A DNA stretch of 61,904 nucleotides from assembly GCA_022823465.1 (NCBI GenBank), contig JAJEHX010000039.1, forward strand, positions 1-61,904, read 5' to 3'. The translations under genes and the position numbers were made by a program. Shown here in pieces: positions 35,935-43,681 of this stretch. The DNA comes from Candidatus Latescibacterota bacterium (GTDB lineage: Bacteria > JAAXHH01). The first letter of the stretch is position 1. The number at the start of each line of letters is the position of its first letter. The notes beneath the pieces were generated by a model, which was not told where the DNA came from, searched no databases, and worked only from the letters and a program-made list of their open reading frames with translations.

Positions 35935-37641
35935 TTACCACAGCACGCCGAACAACAACCCGGAAGCGATGGCCAGGTAGCCCAGGGCCAGTACGCCGGG
36001 ACGGCGGAACAGCGGCAAACCCCCGGGCGGCAGCTTGAAGGGATAGGCGCCGCGAATGGGCGACTCGGCCAGGGTCTTCTGCAACCAGGTCCCTTCAAGG
36101 GCCTTCAACCGGTGGGCCATGCGGTTGCGGACCGAGGCGATGTCGTTCTGCCGGGCGTAGACGAGGCCTTCCAGATCTTCATTGGGGACCCGGCCGCGCC
36201 GCAACGTGATCACCGCCGAAGCGGCCAGCATGCCGCCCGCCGGCAGCACGATGTTCCAGAGGTAGGTCCACCACGTGTTGGTATACCACACCGGCAACCC
36301 CCAGTCCAGGCTTTCGCCCAGGACCGCCGATACGCCGTAGGCAAGCCCGATGAGCAGGCCCACGATGCCGGTCTGCCGGTGCACGCGGGTGAAGACGCCC
36401 ATGAGGATGACCGTCATGAGCGGTACGGCGATGGCGCCGGCCAGCCGGAGATAGAAGGCCAGCATCCCCTCCTGAATGAAGGGCACGTAGGCGAATCCCA
36501 GGGCCATGATGAAGGGGGCCGTGATGCGGCCCACGCGGGTGTAGTGGGCGTCCGACGCGCGCTTCACGATGAACCGTGCGTAGATATCGCGGACGAAGAG
36601 GCTGGATATGCCGATGCCGATGGAGTCGAAGGTGGAGTACCCGCCGGCGATCAGTCCCGCCACCACGATTCCGATCAACCCGTGGGGCAGATAGGCCTGG
36701 ATCATGAGCGGATAGGCCTGGTCGATGGTTTCGAGTCCGGGAAAGTCCGCCCGGGCCATGGGGCCCATGGTGACGTTGAACCAGAGGCATATGGCCGTGG
36801 CGGTGCTGGCCACCACCGCGGCCATCTTGAAGTCCCATTCAGACCGCGCGCCCAGGAACCGGATGGCCTCGTACTGGTTGATGACCGCGTACATCGTCAG
36901 CACCACGATGAAGCTGAGGATGACCACCGCCGCAGGAACGCCCGGCGGCGCGTATCCGCCCACGTGGAGGAGCGTGTCCGGCAGCGCGGGGTCCACGGCG
37001 GCCAGGCGTTCATTCAGGCCCGACCATCCCCCGCCCCTGACCCAGACCACGATCCAGAGCACGAAGGAGCCGACGATCATGGCCACGCTCTGCACCGCGT
37101 CGGTGAACACCCCGGCCTGCAGGCCGCCGCGGACGACGTAGAGCGTCGCCGACGCGGCCACGGCCACCACGACGAACCAGCTGGCGGTAGCGGAGAACCC
37201 GGCGAGGACGCTCAGTACCAGGTACATGGAGAAGAAGATGTTGGCGAGGACGTTGGTGCGGGACTGGATGTTGATGAGGACCGCCATGATGCGGACGGAC
37301 GGCCCGAACCGGAATTCCAGCCACTCGGCGTTGGTGAAAACGCCCGACCGGTACATGGGCAGGATGACGAAGAAGGCGAGGACGAACCAGCCGATGGCGA
37401 TACCGAGCCACCACTGGGAAAGCTGGGACAGGCCGAACTGGTACGATCCTCCGGCGATGGCCACGTAGTCGCCACTGTCCACGGCCGTGCCGAAGGCGGA
37501 AAGCCCTATCGCCCACCACGGCATGGACTTGGCGGCCAGGTACCAGTCGAAGCTCTCGCCTTTCTCGCGGAACGCCAGCAGGCCGTATACGACGATGCCG
37601 CCGTTGACGAGAAAGACGATGGTCCAGTCTAGAAAGGACAT
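35935..37641 (-). CDS. Sodium:solute symporter family transporter
   Basis: 568 aa, 13-14 predicted membrane helices. SSS family pattern: ESFDWYLAAKSMPWWAIGLS (the F/Y-x-x-A-R/K-S-x loop), SGDYVAIAGGSYQFGLSQL, LYVVRGGLQAGVFTDAVQS and IVVAGLIAGGYSTFDSIGIG. The LFVRDIYARFI motif, seen across the SSS family, follows. It probably takes up a sugar, sugar acid or amino acid with sodium; substrate cannot be assigned. The neighbouring SMP-30 gene suggests carbohydrate uptake. It starts about 80 bp after the SMP-30 gene on the same strand. Confidence 0.88.
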   Translation of the reverse strand: MSFLDWTIVFLVNGGIVVYGLLAFREKGESFDWYLAAKSMPWWAIGLSAFGTAVDSGDYVAIAGGSYQFGLSQLSQWWLGIAIGWFVLAFFVILPMYRSGVFTNAEWLEFRFGPSVRIMAVLINIQSRTNVLANIFFSMYLVLSVLAGFSATASWFVVVAVAASATLYVVRGGLQAGVFTDAVQSVAMIVGSFVLWIVVWVRGGGWSGLNERLAAVDPALPDTLLHVGGYAPPGVPAAVVILSFIVVLTMYAVINQYEAIRFLGARSEWDFKMAAVVASTATAICLWFNVTMGPMARADFPGLETIDQAYPLMIQAYLPHGLIGIVVAGLIAGGYSTFDSIGIGISSLFVRDIYARFIVKRASDAHYTRVGRITAPFIMALGFAYVPFIQEGMLAFYLRLAGAIAVPLMTVILMGVFTRVHRQTGIVGLLIGLAYGVSAVLGESLDWGLPVWYTNTWWTYLWNIVLPAGGMLAASAVITLRRGRVPNEDLEGLVYARQNDIASVRNRMAHRLKALEGTWLQKTLAESPIRGAYPFKLPPGGLPLFRRPGVLALGYLAIASGLLFGVLW

Positions 37642-37720
37642 GGGCTAGGGGTGGGTGTGGAATGGTGCGATGCTTAAGGAAGCGTCACGAGACGCGCGGC
37701 CGCGTCTATTGCCGCGTCTG

Positions 37721-38770
37721 TTACCGCGGCAGATGGTACCCGGCCTTCATCACGGGGATCCGGTAGAGCCCCGTCCCCGCGGTGATGTACAGCATCTTTT
37801 CGTTTTCGTCCCGGCCGAATCCCACGTTGGTGGGCAGCACGCCGGTGGGGATGAATGCCCGTTCCGTACCGTCAGGCGCCCGGATGGCGATGCCCGGACG
37901 GGTCATGTCGCGCTCGGACACGTACAGGTTGCCTTCGACGTCCACGACCAGTCCGTCGGGGCCGTCTTCAGGCAGGTAATCCACCAGGACGCTCCGGAAC
38001 GTGGCGGTTCCGTCCTCGTGCAGGTCGTAGGCCAGCAGGGCCATGCGTCCCTTGCGCACCGGGATGTCCGGCGTGATCTTGCCGAGGTCGATGGAGCCGT
38101 TGTCGTTGCTGACTACGTAGAGGGTCTTCTGGTCGGGCGACACCACCACGCCGTTCGGCTTGCCCGCGTCGGTGATGATCCGATGGATCGAACCGTCCGT
38201 ATCAATGCGGTACACGGCCATCACGGGCTGTTCCACCGATTCGTTGCCGATGTACTTCGGATCGCTGAAGTAGACCCGGCCCTTTTCGTCGATGGCGATG
38301 TCGTTGGGGGCGTTGAACGGCCGGCCTGCGTACTCGTGGGCGATGATGTAGGCCTTGCCCGTCACCATGTCCGTCCGCGTCACCCGCCGGCCGCCTTCAT
38401 CGGCCCCTTCCGCGGCGATGAGCCGGTCCTGCGCATCGAACTTGAGGCCGTTGGACATCCCGCTTGGCGACCGGAAGATCGTGGTCTCGCCTGTCTTCGG
38501 GTCATAACGCCAGATGTGTCCGGCCTCGATGCCATCGGGACCCGCCGACGTGGTGAAGGTGATGTCGCTGAAGTAGATCATGCCGTCGGGGCCCTCGGCG
38601 GGACTTTCGGTCAGGGCGAGGCCCTCGTTGAACACCATTTCCAATTTTGCGTCAGGCGAAATGTACGCCGGATCTCCGAAGGGCGGGTCGGCTTCCTGGG
38701 CGTGGAGGGGTATCGCGAGAAACATGATGATCGATAGGCCGAACAGGGGGATTGTGTGGCGAAAGGACAT
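37721..38770 (-). CDS. Exported SMP-30/gluconolactonase-like propeller
   Basis: 349 aa with a Sec signal peptide cleaved near LHAQEADPP. Six-bladed SMP-30/Gluconolactonase/LRE-like propeller: GLALTESPAEGPDGMIYFSD, SGMSNGLKFDAQDRLIAAEG, RPFNAPNDIAIDEKGRVYFS (the N-D-x-x-x-D metal site), GKPNGVVVSPDQKTLYVV and GPDGLVVDVEGNLYVSERD. Family members are Ca- or Zn-dependent lactonases. Located in the periplasm, it may hydrolyse sugar lactones before import by the downstream symporter. Confidence 0.85.
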   Translation of the reverse strand: MSFRHTIPLFGLSIIMFLAIPLHAQEADPPFGDPAYISPDAKLEMVFNEGLALTESPAEGPDGMIYFSDITFTTSAGPDGIEAGHIWRYDPKTGETTIFRSPSGMSNGLKFDAQDRLIAAEGADEGGRRVTRTDMVTGKAYIIAHEYAGRPFNAPNDIAIDEKGRVYFSDPKYIGNESVEQPVMAVYRIDTDGSIHRIITDAGKPNGVVVSPDQKTLYVVSNDNGSIDLGKITPDIPVRKGRMALLAYDLHEDGTATFRSVLVDYLPEDGPDGLVVDVEGNLYVSERDMTRPGIAIRAPDGTERAFIPTGVLPTNVGFGRDENEKMLYITAGTGLYRIPVMKAGYHLPR

Positions 38771-38823
38771 GACTAAGGTCTCCTTAATCGATTTACGCTA
38801 ACAACCGCCATAAGTACGGCAAC

Positions 38824-38841
38824 AGCTATCGCGCGATAGCT
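38824..38841. promoter_or_regulatory. 18-bp perfect palindrome in the SMP-30 leader, operator candidate
   Basis: AGCTATCGCGCGATAGCT is fully self-complementary. It lies about 70 bp downstream of the predicted SMP-30 transcription start and 54 bp before its ATG, a position suitable for repressor roadblock. Confidence 0.5.
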
Positions 38842-38918
38842 ATCTGTGGTTGAAATGACCGGTTGGGCGGGAATGGATCAGTTTTTAGTGGATCTTCAGA
38901 GCGATCCGGCTATCTGCC

Positions 38919-38947
38919 ACAGTATTTCCGGCGGGTCGGACCGTCAA
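38919..38947 (-). promoter_or_regulatory. Promoter of the SMP-30/symporter operon
   Basis: Minus strand: TTGACG (38947-38942), 17-nt spacer, TACTGT (38924-38919). The leader to the ATG at 38770 is about 140 nt. Confidence 0.6.
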
Positions 38948-38978
38948 GTGTTTTGAGGCAGACTGTCCGGTTCTTTCC

Positions 38979-39007
38979 TTGACGCTCCCCCGCGGTTTCC
39001 ATACCGT
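38979..39007 (+). promoter_or_regulatory. Promoter of the class V aminotransferase gene
   Basis: TTGACG at 38979-38984, 17-nt spacer, TACCGT at 39002-39007; leader about 63 nt to the ATG at 39077. Confidence 0.5.
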
Positions 39008-39076
39008 GTTTGCACACCCTCTACAGACCATCCCCAATTGAGAATCAGTCTGGCTAAGATACACAAGGAGTGACTT

Positions 39077-40336
39077 ATGTCCGTTTCGAGACGGGAGTTC
39101 ATGGGCATTGCGTCCGCGGCAGCCCTCGCTGGCGTCGTGGGTAACGCATGTAGCGATGAAACAAGCCAATCCACGGCGGATGCCGCGGCTACGCCGACCG
39201 GCGACGATCCCCTTGGGGTGCGCGCGGATTTTCCGGTCGCCGGCGAATCCCTGTACCTGAATACCCCCTACATCGGCCCATCGCCGCAGCCTGCGGTGGA
39301 CAAGACCATAGAGTTCCTCGCGGCCAAGTCCCGGGATCCGATCTTGCTGAGGGAGATGCTCGACGAGGAGGAGGCCGTACGGGAAAAGTTCTCGCGCCTG
39401 ATCCGCGCCGGCATCGGCGAGATCGGCCTGGTGTCGTCCACGAGCGAAGGCGAGAACATCGTGGTCAATTCCCTGGACCTGAAGGCCGGGGACAACGTGG
39501 TGATCGACGATCTTCACTACATGACGTCGCTGGTAATGTACAGCCAACTGGCCGAAACCCTGGGCATAGAGACACGCATCGTCCGGAACGTGGACGGAGT
39601 GACTTCGCCTGAAGCCTTCGCCGAGTTGGTGGACGAAAACACGAAGCTGATCTCCGTGGCGTGGATATCCAACCGGAACGGCTATCGCCAGGATCTGAAG
39701 GCCCTGGCTGACCTGGCTCACGCCCACGGCGCGTATCTGTACGCCGACGCCGTGCAGGGGGTCGGTATGATCGATCTCGACATCGGACCGACCGGGGTCG
39801 ATTTCCTCACCACGGGTTCGTACAAGTGGCTCCTCGGCGGCTTCGGCGTGGCGCCGTTCTACGTTCGGGAATCGGTGATGGACGTGGTGAAGCCCGACCG
39901 CCTGGGATGGAGAATGGTGGATGAAAGACTCCCCGATTACCAGTACACGATTTACACCGACGCGAGGAAATTCGGTTATGCCACGCCCGCCTTCGCGGCA
40001 ATCTACCAGCTTTCAGGTTCTCTGGACTACCTGTTGAACGTGGGAACCGACCGGATTGAGCAGCATACGGTCACCCTGGCACATAGACTGCACAGCGGCC
40101 TGACCGAGCAGGGGTTCGAGGTCTTTACGCCGCCGAACAACCAGTCCGCCATCGTGTCCTTCAACCACGGTGCCGATCGCGCGGTGATCGAAAAACAGCT
40201 CGACGAAACAGGAGTCCGGCTGTCCTTCCGGGAAAACGACGCCCAGATCCGCGTCGGACCAGCCATGTTCAACAACGAGCAGGATATCGACGCTTTCCTG
40301 GACATCACGAAGGGGTGGAGGGAGACCGCGAGCTAG
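39077..40336 (+). CDS. Tat-exported, lipoprotein-like class V aminotransferase
   Basis: 419 aa. Begins MSVSRREFMGIASAAALAG, a Tat signal, followed by GVVGNAC, which could be a lipobox (Cys25). The mature part is a PLP class V fold: DLHYMTSLVMYSQLAE, WISNRNGYRQDLKALADLAH, YADAVQGVGMIDLDIG and FLTTGSYKWLLGGFGVAPFY with the PLP lysine in SYKW. It most resembles isopenicillin-N epimerase/cysteine desulfurase-like proteins. The substrate is unknown, and an extracytoplasmic location is unusual for this class. Confidence 0.82.
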   Translation: MSVSRREFMGIASAAALAGVVGNACSDETSQSTADAAATPTGDDPLGVRADFPVAGESLYLNTPYIGPSPQPAVDKTIEFLAAKSRDPILLREMLDEEEAVREKFSRLIRAGIGEIGLVSSTSEGENIVVNSLDLKAGDNVVIDDLHYMTSLVMYSQLAETLGIETRIVRNVDGVTSPEAFAELVDENTKLISVAWISNRNGYRQDLKALADLAHAHGAYLYADAVQGVGMIDLDIGPTGVDFLTTGSYKWLLGGFGVAPFYVRESVMDVVKPDRLGWRMVDERLPDYQYTIYTDARKFGYATPAFAAIYQLSGSLDYLLNVGTDRIEQHTVTLAHRLHSGLTEQGFEVFTPPNNQSAIVSFNHGADRAVIEKQLDETGVRLSFRENDAQIRVGPAMFNNEQDIDAFLDITKGWRETAS

Positions 40337-40421
40337 GCGCGCAAGAGCCGCGTCGACGCGTCGTACGCGCGCCGTCACGTGAAACCCTGTCATCTGTCCT
40401 TCGCGACGGCAATCGCCCGCG

Positions 40422-41801
40422 TCAGTCCGACCGGGCGGTTGCGACGCGGCGCCTGCCCATCCGCCATCGGACGACGATGGCTTCCACGACGAATCCGCTG
40501 TACAGGGCGGCCACGCCGCGGATCGCGCCGTGCAGGTCGAAGAGCGCGAGCACGTTCACGACGATGACAATGGCGCCGGCCCGGGCGGGTCCGCTGGGCG
40601 CAATGGCGCTCGTCCGGTGGTCCCGCAGCGCGATCCCGTGCAGGTAGGAACGGATGGTGACGGCGAGGGGAAAGAAGGAGAAGATGATCAGCGGGACCGT
40701 GCAGCGCACGGCAAAATCATGATCCACGCCGATCAGGGATTCCAGTAGAAAAAACCGCACCGGGGTCCAGAACATCAAGGCCATGGTTCCGAAGGAAATC
40801 AAACCACACACTGCGGTGAACCGGCGGATGATCCGCGCATTGGGGTCCTGACGCTGAAAGGCGGGCGGCAGGTTCTTGAGTTCGTTCAGCCATCCGTAGG
40901 GCAGGTGCGCCAGCGCGTAGACGATCGTAAGCACCGCCAGCGACTCCGTCCCATCGGACCCCCGGGCCACGAACAGGTTGATGATGGGACGGCTCAAGGC
41001 CTGTATGCCGATCGTAACAGCTAGGGGCCAGTAGAACCGCAGCACATAGCCCGCGGTCAGGCGGTTTGGTCTCCGGGAGACCGGCTCACCGCCCGTATTC
41101 TGTCCGATTGGCTCGCCGCCCGCGTTCTGTCCGACCGCTTGCTCCTCTTCGGTGCTCCCGGCCCTGTGCAGCGATCGCCGTGCGAATCGCCGGTAGCCGT
41201 AGATGATCACGGCCAGTTCCGTCAGGACGCCGAAGTAGGTCGCCATGACGGGCAGGAGAATGGGGTCGGCCTGGACGGTCGGCGTCGGCAGGAAAAGGAA
41301 CACGGACACCACGCTCATGCTGATGCCCGCCATCATGGCGTAGCTGACGACGTCGGTCCGCCGTACGCGCAGCAACAACCCCGAAAGAAACCGCGTGATC
41401 CCCACGATCAGCGGAATGGGCAGCAGGAATCCGAGCGCCTTTCGCACCGTGCCGCCCAGGACCGGGTCCACGGCGTGCAGTTCGTCGATCACCCATAGTC
41501 CCACCGGCGTAAAAGCCAGGCACGCCAGGACAAGAAAGTGTACGCCGCCGAACCCGGCGACGCATCGAAAAACCGTGTGGAAAGTCGCCCGGTCCCGGAC
41601 GAGGACCATGGACATCTGCCGGGTCTGGGAGACCGTGCCGGTCAGAAAAGATGTCAGTCCCCAGGCGATTCCGTACGCGGCAAGGGTTTCGGTGGGCCGT
41701 GGCACGCGGGCGATGCCACCGTTGATAACCTGGATGCCCAGTTCATAAATGAGTTCGGTTATGACGAGAGGAAGGAGGAACCAGAATAGGGACCGGTACA
41801 T
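40422..41801 (-). CDS. MATE/ANKH-like multi-pass transporter
   Basis: 459 aa, about 12 membrane helices in two halves. N-terminal half: LLPLVITELIYELGIQVING, ATETLAAYGIAWGLTSFLTG, SYAMMAGISMSVV; a charged loop with NAGGEP/NTGGEP repeats (about residues 215-245) divides the halves; C-terminal half: LAVTIGIQALSRPIINLFVA. The fold resembles the MATE/MOP superfamily and progressive-ankylosis (ANKH) proteins. Substrate unknown. A degenerate fragment of a second copy lies at about 48440-48610, beyond the defence-like island. Confidence 0.7.
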   Translation of the reverse strand: MYRSLFWFLLPLVITELIYELGIQVINGGIARVPRPTETLAAYGIAWGLTSFLTGTVSQTRQMSMVLVRDRATFHTVFRCVAGFGGVHFLVLACLAFTPVGLWVIDELHAVDPVLGGTVRKALGFLLPIPLIVGITRFLSGLLLRVRRTDVVSYAMMAGISMSVVSVFLFLPTPTVQADPILLPVMATYFGVLTELAVIIYGYRRFARRSLHRAGSTEEEQAVGQNAGGEPIGQNTGGEPVSRRPNRLTAGYVLRFYWPLAVTIGIQALSRPIINLFVARGSDGTESLAVLTIVYALAHLPYGWLNELKNLPPAFQRQDPNARIIRRFTAVCGLISFGTMALMFWTPVRFFLLESLIGVDHDFAVRCTVPLIIFSFFPLAVTIRSYLHGIALRDHRTSAIAPSGPARAGAIVIVVNVLALFDLHGAIRGVAALYSGFVVEAIVVRWRMGRRRVATARSD

Positions 41802-41809
41802 GGTAGGGA

Positions 41810-41838
41810 AGTATACCGGGGCACGTAATGCGGGTCAA
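41810..41838 (-). promoter_or_regulatory. Promoter of the MATE/ANKH-like gene, near-leaderless
   Basis: Minus strand: TTGACC (41838-41833), 17-nt spacer, TATACT (41815-41810). Eight bases separate the -10 box from the ATG at 41801, so the mRNA would begin at or next to the start codon. Confidence 0.6.
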
Positions 41839-41890
41839 GTGCGGGGGCTAGCAACAAAATCACTTCGGGTTTCTTTCTGCGCAAACTTTT

Positions 41891-41907
41891 CTGGTTAAAT
41901 TTCCATG
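41891..41907 (+). promoter_or_regulatory. Operator-like motif, copy 1 (upstream of the island's first gene)
   Basis: CTGGTTAAATTTCCATG shares CTGGTTAAATT with copy 2 (42976-42992) and most of copy 3 (43570-43586). It ends about 26 bp before the -10 box at 41934, so a bound protein could overlap RNA polymerase. Confidence 0.45.
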
Positions 41908-41933
41908 GGAGAGGTTACTTTAGATAACCGTTA

Positions 41934-41939
41934 TATAAT
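41934..41939 (+). promoter_or_regulatory. -10 element of the island promoter
   Basis: Perfect TATAAT in an AT-rich context; no good -35 box is seen at 16-18 bp, which would fit an activated promoter. It lies 108 bp before the first gene of the island. Confidence 0.4.
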
Positions 41940-42047
41940 GAGTAAAATGATATTGATAAGTAGGATCTATAAACGGAGTAATTTCAGTGGATCATTCCGA
42001 AGGCGGAGGGCTGGTGTGTAGATGTCTGCCGAACACGAGGAAAACCC

Positions 42048-42983
42048 GTGCATTGTATAGTAGATTTCGCTGCTGATTGGGTTAATGGGAACCGATTTGA
42101 AGCATCGTTACTGGAATCCCGCGGTCCATTTTCCGATGGAATTTACGAAGTTTCCTTCAGATTCCCGACAGGTTGTAAGATTATGGTAGACAGTGCGATC
42201 CGCATACTCTCTCTCGCGAATCAATTGGTCAGTTCTACACGACGCGTCCGAATGTACTTCGAGGAAGGTGAAGCTGGTACGATGGGTTATCTCAATCGAA
42301 TTGGGTTTTTTGACCAATTGCATCCTGAGGTAATGATCTCCCCAGAACGTCCGGCTTACTCAGGCGCACGATTGCATCAAGGACAAAACAAAAAACTGGT
42401 AGAGATCGCTCGCATCAACAAGGATGATCGCGACATTGGACTCCCAAGCAGGCTAGTCAAGGTGATTTCTCGTGTCTGCCAAAATAGGGCTGACGTTGAG
42501 GAACTTTGCCATTCCATATGGACCATATTCTGCGAACTCATAGACAATATATTCGAGCACAGTGCCACTAAGCTAGATGGATATGCGGCATTGCAGACAT
42601 ATATAGAAGGTAACAGGTTATTTGTGGCTGTATCAGACAGCGGCCTCGGTATAATGGAAACGCTACGTCCGACGTTAAAAACACAGTTTCCACAATTAGA
42701 AAAAAAAACTGACACAGAACTCCTCGTGATGATTTTTCGTCAGGGGCTTTCACGTCATGGCGAAGATCGAGGCTGTGGATTGAAGGGCTGTGCAGCGAAA
42801 GCTATCAAATACAACGCGACACTTGATGTCCGACTGCCCAATCAAAGATTGGTCCTTATACCTGCACGAGGTGCTTACGAACCCAATCGGGCCTACTGTA
42901 GTGAGCAACTGCCTTTGGTTTGGGGTACACATATAGGCATCACCTTCAATTTAGGGGTTGACAGGAACGAGGGTTCTGGTTAA
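42048..42983 (+). CDS. GHKL-type ATPase, anti-sigma/histidine-kinase-like, island gene 1
   Basis: 311 aa, GTG start with GAGG seven bases upstream. The N-terminal ~100 residues contain a STAS-like strand-helix unit (RVRMYFEEGEAGTMGYLNRI). The C-terminal GHKL ATPase has the N-box CELIDNIFEHS (E163, N167), G1 VSDSGLGI (D197) and G2 RHGEDRGCGLKGCAAKA. No His-phosphotransfer helix or membrane segment is present, so it is not a classical sensor kinase. It ends with a glycine (NEGSG). With the next gene it resembles ATPase/STAS partner-switching pairs. A sensing or switching role is inferred. Confidence 0.75.
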   Translation: MHCIVDFAADWVNGNRFEASLLESRGPFSDGIYEVSFRFPTGCKIMVDSAIRILSLANQLVSSTRRVRMYFEEGEAGTMGYLNRIGFFDQLHPEVMISPERPAYSGARLHQGQNKKLVEIARINKDDRDIGLPSRLVKVISRVCQNRADVEELCHSIWTIFCELIDNIFEHSATKLDGYAALQTYIEGNRLFVAVSDSGLGIMETLRPTLKTQFPQLEKKTDTELLVMIFRQGLSRHGEDRGCGLKGCAAKAIKYNATLDVRLPNQRLVLIPARGAYEPNRAYCSEQLPLVWGTHIGITFNLGVDRNEGSG

Positions 42984-42992
42984 ATTAATCGG
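42976..42992 (+). promoter_or_regulatory. Operator-like motif, copy 2 (between island genes 1 and 2)
   Basis: CTGGTTAAATTAATCGG, an imperfect inverted repeat spanning the stop codon of gene 1 and ending at the ATG of gene 2 (42993). Gene 2 has no evident Shine-Dalgarno. Confidence 0.5.
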
Positions 42993-43547
42993 ATGAAGCA
43001 GCTAGAGGGTCAGTTTCTACCTCTTGGTAAATTCATGGATCGACCCGAAGGTTGGGGTCGACAACAAGGTCGGACTGTGTACCAGCGACTGTTGCAGTTT
43101 GTGGAAGAAAACCCTGGTTCGGTGATCTTTCTGATCTCGTTGACGGGTGTGCAGCGCATGGACATTTCGTTTGCTTCAGAGGCCATTGTCGAGTTGGTAC
43201 TTCGATTTCGCCGAAGCAAAGGATTCAGTATCATCGATCCTGTGAATGCGGATCTCACCGAAAATATCGATGCGGCATGCTTGAAAAAAAACCAACCAAT
43301 AACAGTTCTGGAAAACCAACAAATCAAAATGATTGGCCCGAAACCTAGTGAGGGTACGCGTGAGGCACTTGAATTTGTGATGGACCGTCCTTATGCACGT
43401 GCCAGCGATCTAGCAACAGAAGGGGGGGTTTCGCTGAATAATGCCAGTATGAAACTTAAAAAACTCTGGGATCAAGGCTTTCTACTCAGGCAGGAGAAGG
43501 CCTCAGATTCTGGTGGAGTTGAGTTTATTTACTATCGGATCAGTTAG
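42993..43547 (+). CDS. STAS-like (DUF4325-type) and winged-helix protein, island gene 2
   Basis: 184 aa. Residues about 27-105 look like the STAS-like domain DUF4325: VIFLISLTGVQRMDISFASE, then a helix IVELVLRFRRSKGFSIID. Residues about 120-184 look like a winged helix: EALEFVMDRPYARASDLATE, then VSLNNASMKLKKLWDQGF and a basic wing. DUF4325 proteins are commonly encoded next to GHKL ATPases. A DNA-binding regulator controlled by the ATPase is the simplest reading, and the nearby inverted repeats are its candidate sites. Followed by a T9 tract (43548-43556). Confidence 0.7.
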   Translation: MKQLEGQFLPLGKFMDRPEGWGRQQGRTVYQRLLQFVEENPGSVIFLISLTGVQRMDISFASEAIVELVLRFRRSKGFSIIDPVNADLTENIDAACLKKNQPITVLENQQIKMIGPKPSEGTREALEFVMDRPYARASDLATEGGVSLNNASMKLKKLWDQGFLLRQEKASDSGGVEFIYYRIS

Positions 43548-43569
43548 TTTTTTTTTACTCCTGGTTAAA

Positions 43570-43586
43570 CTGATTAAATTAATCAG
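43570..43586 (+). promoter_or_regulatory. Operator-like motif, copy 3: perfect inverted repeat before island gene 3
   Basis: CTGATTAAATTAATCAG has 8-bp perfectly complementary arms around one base. An additional half site CTGGTTAAAC abuts it at 43561-43570. The site lies 96 bp before the chosen start of gene 3. Confidence 0.6.
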
Positions 43587-43681
43587 GATCGGCTAATTAG
43601 GCGTGTTGTATGACGTCGTTTACAACACTCACATGGATGATATTCAAGATCCCACAGGGACATAAACACAGAGAGGTTGAG

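Larger units (their letters stand above)
38771..39076. promoter_or_regulatory. 306-bp divergent regulatory region between SMP-30 and class V aminotransferase genes
   Basis: Holds two divergent promoters and a palindrome, listed separately. The plus-strand ribosome-binding site AAGGAG is at about 39066. Apart from these elements nothing else was recognised. Confidence 0.6.

Noticed and set aside
43548-43556. T9 tract after island gene 2 as a Rho-independent terminator
   Set aside because: No stem-loop precedes it; the following genes run in the same direction.
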